From Agarophyton chilense (taxonomy: Eukaryota > Rhodophyta > Florideophyceae > Gracilariales > Gracilariaceae): DNA of 64,000 nucleotides. The stretch covers positions 1,589,501 through 1,653,500 of the forward strand of contig JARGXX010000115.1 in NCBI GenBank assembly GCA_030374765.1. Direction: 5' to 3'. The translations under genes and the position numbers were made by a program. The notes beneath the pieces are model-generated. The model searched no databases. It was not told the DNA's origin and saw nothing but the letters and a program-made list of their open reading frames with translations. Below, one piece after another: positions 53,600 to 64,000 of this stretch; within the stretch, counting starts at the first letter, position 1, and the number at the start of each line of letters is the position of its first letter.

Positions 53600-56500
53600 G
53601 CAAATGGGTGTCCCCTCCTGAATGCTGCGCTCCATGCTTCCAATTTTGCGCCAATAGCGGGCGATAAAATTAGCTGGAATGGTTTGAGGCTCTTGCCAAG
53701 TGTCGTCCTCGGGTGTGTAGGCTAACTAACGAACTCGATAGCGCATAGTTCCATCTTCTCCCCGACCGGCGGAGATGATGCGCTCAATCACGTATTCCGG
53801 TTGGTGTTCAGTCTCCGGAAGGATAGTGTGTTCCAAAGGAGCGAATCCATCGGGGTCGGTTGGAAGAGATGGGTCATCGTCAGTGGCATTGACCATCGGG
53901 TCTATAGAGCTAGTCGGGTCCGCGGGAACTGTCTGGGGGGTTGTGGGGACTTGAGCGTCGACCTGAGGTCGTAGTGATCTTGTTGGACCAGGGGGCTGGG
54001 ACTTTGGTGATGTGGGAGAGCTAGGGGCTCGTGTCACCCAGTCAATTGATACCGTGTCTTGTAGGCCGTCAATTCGTAACGTAATGGTATGTTGACTGGC
54101 CTTAATGACTTTGTATGGTCCCGTAGAGCGGTGTAAGAGCTTCCGATTAGTGTCCTCGAGTTCATCAGTGTCCTTCGGTGGCCAGTCCAGGTAAAGAAGT
54201 TAGCTTTTCCCAAAGGAAGGTGTGTTCCGGACGGCCTTGTCGAAATTGACCTTGTCACGCCGTTGGACTTTGGACATTACAGGTCCAGCCCATAGGATAA
54301 TGCTGTCAATGAGTCGACGCGAGTAGCGCTTCGACTTGGTACTAGTCATTCCTTCGGTTATGTGCTGGGGAATAATGGACTACTGAACGTCAACCACTAT
54401 CGGCGGTGGCTACGTCGTTAGCGTTAAATTGAAAGGTGTTGTCCCCATGGAAGCGTGCATTTGCGTGTTGTAGGCATAAACCAGTGACTCAACGTAGTCG
54501 TCTCAGTCCAATTGGTGCTCCGATACGTAGTGTGGCAATCAGCGCAGAAGGTTGCGGTTGAAGCGTTCGGCTTGGCCATTGGTTTGCGGGTGATACGCCG
54601 CGTTGGGCACATATTTGATACCTAAGGTAGCACAAACGTGTGAAAAAAATTTGGATACAAACTGGCTGCTCTTATTCGTAAGGAGATAGAGTGGCATGCC
54701 ATATGGATATACCCAGTGGAACAAGAAGGCCGTAGCGACATCCGTGGCTGTTGCCTTCTCTATAGGTAGGGCTCGGTTTAGCTTGGTAAACCTATCGGTA
54801 ATAATGAAAACATCCAGTTTTCTATGCAACGACTCAGGCAGAGGCCCAAGTATATACATTGCGACAAATTCCATAGGACCTGTTGCGGGGAAGAGCTTCA
54901 ATTTGGCCTGATGGTTGGCGCGGGACCCTCGGATTTGTGATCCCGATGTACAGTTCCGTGCGCTTTGCCATAGGTCCTGCGCCATTAGTGGCCAATAGAA
55001 GAGCTTCTTTAGGGTCTGGTACATTCGTCTCCCTCTAGGGTGACCAGCCAAGCGAGGAAAATGTGCGAGGTATAGGAATCGTGCCCTTAGTGGACTTGTT
55101 ATTCCCCGTTTAAGTGCGCCATCCAGCGGTGAGCGGCGACACAGTAGTCCAAATCGGTCATAGTCGAATAGGCATCCAGGGGTCCCTACCAGTTGGGCTG
55201 TTCCCTTGCAGTACTCGTCTTCGACCTGAGCCTGTAAGAGTTTCTCAATAGTTATAGGGAAGATTTCTTTTTCCTCCGGCGCTGTTCCATTAAACTGAGG
55301 TGGCGTGGAATTGGGCAGTACTGTCTCCTAGTCCAATAGTTACACTTCATTCTCCTTTATTTCAGGATCCTCCGATTGAACCTTACCCATGAGGTCATCC
55401 ATTTCAGTATAGTTCTGAGGTCCATCATCCGTAAAGGGGGTACCAATTAGGGCGTCCAATGGAGTGTCATCAGTTCCGTCGGTAATGATTCGCGGGAGGG
55501 CATCTGCCGCCTGGTGCTTGATGCCTAGTCTATAAGTTATCTCGTAATCATATTCTGACAGCCTGAGGCGCCACCGAGCGAGGCAACTTGATGCATCGGT
55601 CATATTGAGTAACCAGCGGAGTGAATTGTGGCCTGTCCTAATTGTAAACCTAGTTCCCTCGAGGTACGGACGGAGTGTCAATACGGACCATACGATGGCT
55701 AGACATTTTTCTTCGGTGGTCCTGTAGTTGCACTCCGCGCTGGTGAGCGTTCTGGTCCAATATCCAATAGGTCGCTAGTCCTTCGGTGACTCCTGTTCCT
55801 GTAGCAGTGCACATCCCTTTTGGAAAGTAGAGACCTCTGTATCCAGGACAAAGAACCTCTTGGGTTTTGCTTAAGCCAGTATAGGTGGGTTCAGTAATTG
55901 GTCCTATAGGGTGGTGAATGCCTCGTACTGGTCGTCGGCAAGCGCCTCAAACTCCGAATGTGTTCCCTTCTTCAGCATTGCTTTGAGCGAGGCCGAGATC
56001 TTGGCAAACCCTTGGACTAACCAGCGGTAAACATTGCACAAGCCCACGAAGGATCGTAGTTCCGTGTGGCTTCCGGGGGGGGGGGGGGGGGGGAGGGAGT
56101 TAGCATGGCGAATAGCATTCGTGGTCCGTGTGGCTCCCTTTAGATTTCCTGGGAGGACGACGTGATCGAGACAGTCCACCAAGGCCTGTAAGAAGGCGCA
56201 TTTTCGGAGTTTCAGTGTTACTCCAGCGTCCTATAAGATTGTTAACACCTTCTTCACGCGGGGAAGGTGTTCATTCACGGTTCGTGAGAAGAATTTTAAG
56301 TCATCTACATAGGACACTGGACAGTTTGAGGTCCAGTATCCGTGTGAAGGTCGCTGGCGCATTCTTTAAATTATCGTCCAGTGTGGGGAATACGGTTGCT
56401 TCACCTTAAAAATCTAGACAGTCATCCATACGGGGTATCGGGTATGAGTCCATCTTGGTTACTGCGTTCCGCTACCTATAGGCCACACAGAATCTGACGG

Positions 56501-57779
56501 AGCCATCTTTCTTAGCCGAGAGGACAAGTGGACTTGCCCATTCGGATTGGTTATGAGGCGCCGGCTCTTTGACGTGAGCTTTGTGCATTTTCTCCATCTG
56601 GTCAGCGACAATTTCCCTATCCTTCAGGTCTGTACGGTATGGGTGCTGAAACTGTGGTCTAGCATCATCCTGAAGGTCAATGTGGTTTTTAATGGCTCTG
56701 ATTTTGCCCAATCTTCCTGACCACATGGCCTGAAAATCTCTGAGGGGATCAAGTACCTGGGGCCTATAGGATTCGAATTATGTGTCGATAGCGACGGTCC
56801 CCGCCCAAGAGTCGACGTCCCCGTCAGGACTTGGCGTGCAAAGGTTATCCAATTCGGCTTCAATGATGGCCACGGGGGCAGATAGAGTGATGAAAATCAC
56901 TGTACCTTTAGGTAGCCGTACGGGTTTATATCTGAAGTTGCTGATTGTGACCAAGAAGGGCCTGTTGGGGTGGGTGTCCATTACTCCATTGGACATTAAG
57001 GCAACGTGTTTCAGGACCGTTTTCGGGTGGTTCTGAATCGTTGCGAGACCTGAAGACTGGGAATGGACCGATACAGCGATTTGGGTTATCGGGGGTATTG
57101 TCATGGCCTTTGACAAGCGAACCTTATTTGGCTCCTTGTTTTCGGAGATAACCGCTTGTCTGCGGTTAGCTTTTGGGCCAGGGGCGCAACCAGTTACGGT
57201 GATGGAAGATGCGCGGTAGAATGCGGCTTTCTTAAGGCCTGAATAAATGGCTTTCTTGTATCGATCGATAAAGGAGGTCCCTAGGATTGCCTTAGAGCCC
57301 ATGTTAGGACATACAAGGAACCACTTGCGGACTTTGAATGGTCCTAACTGGAGCTAAAGTGGTACTACCCCTTTCAATATCCACTGGTCTACGTGATGCA
57401 TCGGTAATCCTGAGGGTCTTCCTTCCCTGAAAGAAATATTGCCAACCCAGTGGGAGTAGCTTAGGATGGACGATGTTTGGACTAGCGCCTGTGTCCAATA
57501 CGGCCGTGGTCACTCGAGAGTTGTTGGAACAGAGTCCCACGGTTACCCGAACTCTGTAATTCTTTTTCCTGAGGATACAGACAGGCTCGGTACTGTGTTT
57601 TAAATCTGGTTCAACCTGAGTATTCCACTCTTGGTGGTTTTCATTGGGAGATGAAGAGCTCTTTGGCTCATGACCATCCAATTCGTTGAGGCAGGGGCTT
57701 AAAGAATGAGGATTTGCCTCGCGTCGACCCTCGAAGAGTTTTCCGATGGGGTTTCCATTTCTTCCTGAGGATAACATTC
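53600..57779 (-). pseudogene. pol: Element D pol (protease to chromodomain, decayed)
   Basis: In order from the right: a protease with VLDTGASPNIVH; RT fingers (SEWASPLVLSAKKDGSVRFC); motif A TLDD joined directly to NAPATF, so the RT middle is deleted; a YVDDL box and thumb (GSHTELRSFVGLCNVYRWL); RNase H (TGHNSLRWLLNMTD); and integrase. The integrase zinc finger keeps its first Cys but the second is Gly. Its catalytic positions read Tyr (FVAMYILG), Asn (LLTNKSSQF) and Glu (GQAERFN), so two of the three are lost. The chromodomain (EYVIERIISAGRGEDGTMRY) has a TAG where the conserved Trp belongs, then continues LAYTPEDDTWQEP. A run of 19 G at 56,075-56,093 encodes prolines. Confidence 0.88.
56075..56093. 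repeat. Poly-G tract of 19 bases
   Basis: A mononucleotide run inside element D pol. The element A pol has no such run at the equivalent position, so it is probably a later expansion, and the count is liable to sequencing error. Confidence 0.8.
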
Positions 57780-59866
57780 CTCTTCAGGGTCGTCCGTAGG
57801 ATCTACAATGGAGTGCACCTGTGGGGCTTTGATCGGAGTATCCGGAGGCGTGGCATATTGTGAGCTTCCAGGGGTCTCTGTGGTTCGTTGCTGTGCCCTG
57901 TTAAACATTCCTTCGGATCTACGCACCTGGTGATTCTCTTCGCTGAGGGCTAGGAGGTTTTGTACGTGCGTCCTCCCGCAGATACTTCGTGCAGTCACAA
58001 GGTCGGGCCATGGAAAGATAGAGGAAGAAAGCCCTTGGGGAGCGAACAAAAACTTCTTTGCCGGGCGGAAAGAGAAAATAATTGGGCATGGGTGGTCCAG
58101 TGGTCGCTGTAGTACCCTCCAAGATATATGATGTGGTGCCCGGACGGAGAAGCACTGAAATTGACCGCGAGGACATCTTCCGAGTTGGCGTAATAGAGTG
58201 ATGATTCCATGTCTGATTCCGTGGAGCTAACCAAATGGGCTTGGTTGGATCTACGCAATGGAGTTGCGTGTCCTCTGGATAAGTCAGGATTCAGCCTGGA
58301 AGTCATGTATGTTTTGCCATAATTCTCGGCATAAGTAACGAGCCTTCAGAAGGAGTATTGTGGGTTTTCCGTGTGTTAATTGCGGACATGTGTCCGATTG
58401 GCAGGGAGTAATCCCGTGATGAAGTGACGTTTAAGCCGTCCTTTGGAGAAAACGTTTCTAAATCGGTGATCCTTCTTCCATAGCTCGTCGGCAAAAGCCG
58501 ACTCGGTCATGTTGGAGCTCTACCTAAAGGAGATTACTTCCTGGTGGGCATCCATTTTAACGTCATCCGTGGCGTAAAGTTCCAAGAGGTAATGAAGAAC
58601 CTGAGGGTTTGACCTGAGGAGCTCAGGGTGTTGAGCATCTACGAGGTCAGTTGTGCCATATATCTTCGAAACTACTCGGTCACGCGCCTGTCCTGTAAGA
58701 AGAACTTGTAAAAGGTACAGTGCGGTGCCCTCGTGGACACCGTTCTGATCACAGGCCGTACGGAACAAACTGAGAAATCTAAGGACAGGCATGGGATCGT
58801 AACCCGAGAACCTGTCCGTAATGGTTAGTTGCTTCGGTTTGGCCCATTTGGCGACTCTGCGAGCCACCGAACCATAATATTTCGGGAACCTGTCAGCCAG
58901 CAGAAACTTTCGGTAGTCTAAAACCTTCAGGAAAAGTTCGTTGGTTGTTTTTAGTGGTTTGAGGCCTTGAACGCCCGCTTCATCCACTTCCGAGTCGGTC
59001 GTTTTGGTCGAGGCCGATTCGAAATCACTCTTGTCCGAATGGCCTCTTCTTTTATGTCTTCTGTTCTTCTTTCTTCAGCGGTTACTTCTTTTCTTTCCAG
59101 CGGAATATGGACCAAAAGGATCGATCTCTCTATCAGATCCGATGGAGCCCTGAGGTCGCTGTACTTAATATTGTCCATTGGGAAGGGCAATCTGTCTCTC
59201 TTCTAGACGCGGTGCCTCTCTGCTTCTAGATTGTCTTTCCATTGGATTTCCCTGATGGTGTTCCCGGCGAGGGGCGGGTAATAACGCCACTCCTGGGGGT
59301 TCGGTAGGGGGTTGCCGTATGGAAGCCGGATGGTTGACTTGTAGGGTGGTCCTACGGACCGTGTGGCCTGTCTGGCTGGTGACTGCTCCTTGAACGGCGT
59401 GAATGAGGGAGTCTACGAATAGCTCAGACTCCATGTCCTTGGGGACGATTGACGGGACGAGGTATTTAGTATGGTCAGCGATTGCCGTAGCGAGTCGCAT
59501 TTCCACAATGGAATCCACGTGGGCTGAGCAGAGCTCACGGAGTCAAAGCCAGAGAAGGTCGGCGAGCCCTGTGGGAATTTTTTCTCTACTTCCTTTGGTC
59601 GTACCGGGTTCTCCTTGTGGTGTTCTTGCCCCAGAGGTGGCCCTGGTGAGGCGTTCTCGTGAACGGGCTGCTACCGTGGGTTCTCGGCGAATCCTTTCAG
59701 GGTCGACCAGGGGAGTCAGTACTCCTGACGGCTGGCTTTTCGTGCTCTAGAGGTCACTAACATCATCGACCTGTGGTTCAGGCGACATCTTCGGCGTTGC
59801 AGTCGCAGCTGTTCCTGCCGTAGGAGTCCTATGCTCTGGTTGGTTGGGTGTCTTTCCTGCGTCCAT
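57780..59866 (-). pseudogene. gag: Element D gag (decayed)
   Basis: It starts MDAGKTPNQPEHRTPTAG at 59,866. Recognisable blocks are DSIVEMRLATAIADHTKYL, KVLDYRKFLLADRFPKYYGS and LLRSNPQVLHYLLELYATDD, each matching element B. Multiple stops and frameshifts split it into at least five pieces. No complete zinc finger survives. Confidence 0.8.
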
Positions 59867-59967
59867 AATGGTGGTTGCTTCTTTAATTCTGGTCCGTTGT
59901 AAAGTTAAACCAATGGTTGGAATCCGGATAATTCTTCGTTTCGGTGGTCCGTTCACTTATTACTAAA

Positions 59968-59988
59968 GGATTCTAAGTCGGAAGACCA
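59968..59988 (-). other. Primer-binding site of element D
   Basis: The minus strand reads TGGTCTTCCGACTTAGAATC three bases after the 5' LTR, matching elements A and B. Confidence 0.65.
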
Positions 59989-59991
59989 AAA

Positions 59992-60439
59992 TGTAACGCA
60001 ATGACTGGTAGGTCAGCGTACTGGGATCGACCGGTTGTAGCGTGGTAGAGCGGGTCCTAAGGTTCTTATCCTTGACGGCGGCACTCCCAGAGTACGTGGT
60101 ACAATGGCCTGGCGTCTACAGCGTAGTCCTATGGGTTGGGGCTACGAAAACGATGGATTCAAGACCAATTGGTGAAACTAATATGCCAAAGGGGATTATT
60201 TAGTATCCTAACGGTGCCTGTCTTACTCTAAAGGAGAAGCGTCACCCGAGCCAAGTAAATAGTAATGGCGAGGCACTGGGATCTCCCTGGATCTATTATG
60301 CTAATCTTTTACACTAATTAAAATAAAATAATAATTTACATGAGTCCACCTGAAGTCGGCCAGTCCACGTGGCGTCTGCAAGACAACTCAAGCCCCGGCG
60401 GCTTACAGGGCTCAACCGTTATCGTTTCTCCTTTTCACC
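59992..60439 (-). repeat. Element D 5' LTR (right copy)
   Basis: About 448 bp, starting TGTAACGCAATG on the plus strand. The right edge reads CACC where CACA is expected, so the border is certain to within a base or two. Confidence 0.9.
60031..60083 (+). other. tRNA-like A-box/B-box core in the element D 5' LTR
   Basis: CCGGTTGTAGCGTGGTAGAG and the following GGGTCCTAAGGTTC are identical to element B; the B box has become GGTTCTTATCC. Confidence 0.5.
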
Positions 60440-63100
60440 TAGCACTTTCCCACCCGCCAAACTCCATTCCATTGTCTCCTACATCTCATCTATTGTCATC
60501 AAACTCAGCAAGCGCAAAGCAGGAACTCATCAACCTCCTCAAGGACCTCTACTACTCCCAAACATTCATTAAACAGGTTACCTCCGTCTCTTATTGACTT
60601 TAACTTCATTTGAAACTATTCGAGGACATCGTCGTAGCCATCCGCTTCAAAAAATCCCCACTTACACCTTCTCCCACCCCATCAGACAGCCCTTTTCACA
60701 TGCTGCCCCCGCGAACGCTCATCCTATAGCTTCACACCTAGGTAAATGTGTTTACACGGATCTCAAACACGACATCCTCCACTCCCCAAAACCCAGATTT
60801 TTTTTTGCACAACGCCAACACCACTGGCATGGAGTCTTTCATCGGCTATGCCCAGCTATAAACATACAAGTGTTCCATCTTACTGAAAAGCTGCTCTAGA
60901 AAATTCTTCCCCGTTCAAATCACCCTCTTCAACGTTATAGACTCCTTACAACGCCATTTCATCTCCCGCAGCTTCACCCTCCTCGGTTACTTCCCCACCT
61001 CGCTCGACGACCCTTCCTCCCTAACAGACGTGGACAACATCAAAAACAACCCTTTCTCTTCAGCCATCAGCCGCACCACTCGAATTTTGGTCATCTAAGA
61101 AGCTGTACAAACCATCGTCCACCTCCTTGCAGCAGTTGCGCTAAAAGGTTTCCCTTTCCGTGATGAAGACCAGGTGATCCGACAGTGCCACCCTGTCATC
61201 TCAAACTATGCTGCAGACATCCCAGAAGCAAAAGTCATCCTCACCGTCCTCCACGGCTAAAAAACATCCAAGCCCTACCACAGATGTCACATCCATCGGT
61301 CCGACCTAAACCTCCACCTCACTTCTCTGAAACCCCGAACTGCTACCCGCACTCTTCACACCGGATCAATACACCACGCTCTTCTCAAGGATTCCAACGA
61401 CGCCAAACAACTTCACCGACCGCACGTTACGAGAGCTCTCAGAGACGAGGCAGCATCTCTCCTCCAAACAAACTACCTCTCCGCCTACCACTCCTTCTTC
61501 GAAACATACCCCCTTCTTAACATATCTCCACTTCTCACCCCTTACTCTATCTTCTCCTTCGAACCCCGTCACAACTACCATTTTGGTATCTCTATTCTAG
61601 ATAAACTCGCAAACATCGAACGCTTGACGTCCGACAGGCTCTTCCAAACTGTAACATTCTCCAGCGCATCCTCGGGATCCTCTAAATCCATCTTAGCAAC
61701 GTTCTCTCCAACGCAAACAACATATTCGCAGATATAGAAGCCAAATTCGCCGCACCGGCACTGCACGTCGACTTCTCCATCCCAAAAAAGGGCAAACCCC
61801 TAAACGGCTTCTTCACAATTGACGGAATGAATAACATGCTCGAGGCAAAAGACTACCGCGCTGTATACATGGCATTCTCCTTAATAGATGCCTCCTTCGA
61901 CCCTTGCTGCGATGAAGTTGACACATATCCCACCACCTCCATCTTCCTGGCATACGCAGACTTCTTCACCACCGCATTCCATTACAAAAACATCTCAAAA
62001 TGGACAGGCCAACGACGTTGCTCCCTCAACGAACTCATCAAACACTTCAAAAACCACTGCGTCTCCATTGTCGCCGCCTTCCACGCTTCTCAATTCAGAA
62101 AACTCAAGTTCCACCTTCTGTACTACATCACTGCAGACTTCGAATTACACAAAGACCTTCACTTCACTGACGCCGGCATCTACGGACACGCAGATTTCCT
62201 CTTCAAAAACAACTACCGACGCACATCCCGAATATCGTCAACCGCTCAAATAGAAATAGGCGACTCAATCCAGCTCACAAAAGGCTTCCACAACTCAACC
62301 GTCACTCCCAGCGACCTTCCCGTCTCCTCGACCACCTCATTCGGTCGAGCACGAAGGCTTTCCAAAGTTTGCCACGACACCATCGCCCTCTTCCAGGATA
62401 TCATCAAAGCAAAAAACTACAGTCGTGCAAACCAGAACTGGTCCAAGGTCTACCTCTCCAATACCTTCAGCTCTTCCATTCTCTCTTTCATCACCCAAAT
62501 CTCACGCGACGCCATTTCCTCATTTCATCACCTTTGCATCGAAGCTCTCAGACTTTTCTTCCTTCTCACTTTATCTCTCTCCTCCCTTACCTTCTTCCTC
62601 GTAAACCCTGCCTCCATCTGCAGCGGGTTCACTCTTTCCTTTCAAGACGTCGACCAAACATTCAACTATATCCGTTTCAAAGAACCACCAGTCCCAGTTT
62701 TTCAGCACATACTTTTCACCTTCGCCTTCGGTCCTTTCCAGCTTCCAAAGTTCTCCCACATTCTCGTCTCCAGTACTCCATCACCTATCTGCAAGTTACC
62801 GGCAGTTTGAGTGTGCAAGCTTTTTGCCGTTCTTCGCTTTCCCAAAAAATACGATGAACGCAACGAACCCGAATACGCTTTCCTCCGCTTCTTCGAACTC
62901 ATAACTCCCCTCTATCGTCTAGATAAAACATTAAACTGCATAAACCTTCTTTGGGGAGCAGAGGATAAACAAGATCACAGCCTTCTCACCCCTGTAGCAG
63001 ATTTCTACGCTCTGGCTCGAATGTCGCACCCTGGTTCGGTCTTGTCCCCTTCTCTGCAATCTTGTGTTCCGTCCACCTCAATCGCCAGAACTTCATAGCA
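60440..63100 (+). pseudogene. DNA-transposase remnant, same family as at 48.5-49.7 kb
   Basis: Successive plus-strand frames read as one large transposase broken by stops. Pieces are LLAAVALKGFPFRDEDQVI, ISNYAADIPEAKVILTVLHG with a following HRCHI, and ISPLLTPYSIFSFEPRHNYH near 61,520-61,585. At 61,827-62,280 come NNMLEAKDYRAVYMAFSLID, then RKLKFHLLYYITADFELHKD and DAGIYGHADFLFKNNYRRTS, typical of the C-terminal RNase H part of such enzymes. The end reads EPEYAFLRFFELITPLYRLD and DHSLLTPVADFYALARMSH. The coding strand is unusually pyrimidine-rich. Transposase identity is inferred from motif order; the superfamily is uncertain. Confidence 0.5.
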
Positions 63101-64000
63101 CGCTCTTTCTTCCCCCCCCCCTCCCGTGTCAACAACATCGCTTCTATGTCAACAGATTCTACCGGGACCAACGGGCGAGAGCTTGCTTCTCAGCAAACGA
63201 TTCAACAATCAAAAGACCCCAATCTTCAGATAGTAAACTTTTAAATCAGCACAAATCTACGGTTCATCTCTGTCTTCCACCACCTCTCCTTCCTCTTCTT
63301 TTTCTTTCGCCTCCCACATCTCTTTCTCATCCGCTTGCAACTCCCTAAACTCAGGTTCTTGGATATACGACCTCCCACGTAGCAATCAAATACATAGCCT
63401 AGATAAGTGGTCTTCTCTTCCAGAAATAACTCGTACCGAACCTCAAGATAGAGCATTTAGTTCGATGGCATCCATCACTCAACGGTCACTTCACGTTTCT
63501 CATTTTCCAGCACTTCCGTTGTATCTTCATCGTTCAAATCATCGTTCGAGAGCTCGTTCCCATTCTTCTCTTTAACCTTCATTCTCGCTGTCCTTAAAAT
63601 ATTCGCGACAGCACCCGGCAGATTCTTCGTATACAATCCCGAAAACAGCATCTGCCGCTTCCCCCTCTACCAACGTCCTCCTCCGATTTCTCTACCACAG
63701 ATGATATCCACGCATCCAATCGGTCAAGATGAATCAAACTTCCATCGACATACTGTGTCTCGCCTTCCCTGCACGGTTGCTACGCATCGTACGCCATAAA
63801 CCCTCTCAAAATCTCCCATTATTCTCCTTGAAGAGTTTCAGGGTCTTATACTGAACTTGAGAACTGTATCCATCTAGCAGAAGTAAAAGATGCGGGTCTG
63901 TTTAAAGAAGAATCTAGATTTTTGCGACAAAAGTTCATACCTTATTGGTAAACAATATCATTATCAGAGCGAGGAAGATTGGGTTGAAATAAATAACCTT
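63101..64000. other. Nothing recognised at the right edge
   Basis: Pyrimidine-rich, low-complexity sequence with only short frames. No RNA gene or repeat was identified. Confidence 0.35.

Larger units (their letters stand above)
51805..60439 (-). mobile_element. Element D: full-length but decayed gypsy retrotransposon of the B family
   Basis: 8,635 bp, minus orientation. The ~447-bp LTRs match those of element B, with the same PBS and the same Gag start. In sense order it has 5' LTR (right), PBS, gag, protease, RT, RNase H, integrase, chromodomain, an antisense gene unit, a purine tract and 3' LTR (left). Every coding region has stops. RT lacks the segment between motifs A and B, and two integrase catalytic residues are lost. 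No target duplication is evident (aaact versus tagca). Confidence 0.92.

Noticed and set aside
1-64000. CRISPR arrays, operons, bacterial attachment sites
   Set aside because: Eukaryotic gene structure and retrotransposons throughout; no spaced direct-repeat array was seen.

Overview
The window is eukaryotic nuclear DNA. I read it as a florideophyte red alga, with a Chondrus crispus-like genome as best guess. Every recognisable host gene is a single uninterrupted ORF, the genes are short and widely spaced, and the gaps are filled with nested LTR retrotransposons. The host genes include a trehalose-phosphate-synthase-like fusion of the kind red algae use for floridoside metabolism. Species identity is inference; no ribosomal or organellar marker is present.

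Host genes lie in two blocks. At 1-8,064 are a heat-inducible cytosolic HSP70 (+) with a clear heat-shock element, a short U1 snRNP 70K protein (-), a CMP/guanine-deaminase-fold enzyme (-) and a monoglyceride-lipase-like alpha/beta hydrolase (-). At 32,421-37,263 are a two-domain GT20/HAD enzyme (TPS/TPP-like, +) and a secreted spondin-domain protein (-). These genes do not form an operon or pathway.

The rest is mobile DNA. Element A (9,613-21,589) is an 11,977-bp Ty3/gypsy chromovirus on the minus strand with 922-bp LTRs. Its RT has lost motif A, and it carries a 645-codon ORF on the opposite strand between pol and the 3' LTR. Next is a degenerate gypsy element C (21,983-29,421). It is interrupted by element B (23,172-27,628), an internally deleted member of a second gypsy family with 447-bp LTRs. 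A solo LTR F related to family A follows (29,610-30,497, perfect target duplication).

At 39,023-46,068 three elements are nested. A Tc1/mariner transposon was hit inside its left terminal repeat by a Ty1/copia element E (39,027-44,835), and the gag of E was in turn hit by a family-A-like solo LTR G. Element D (51,805-60,439, minus) is a long, badly decayed member of the B family. It also carries an antisense gene-like unit with CCAAT, TATA, Kozak ATG and poly(A) signal. Remnants of a large DNA-transposase family lie at about 48,480-49,670 (-) and 60,440-63,100 (+).

The most interesting signals are these. Two gypsy families place an antisense gene in the same position. Four LTRs share a conserved tRNA-like A-box/B-box core. 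Unrelated LTR families share the same primer-binding site. The TPS-like enzyme keeps its donor site while its glucose-6-phosphate acceptor site is substituted.
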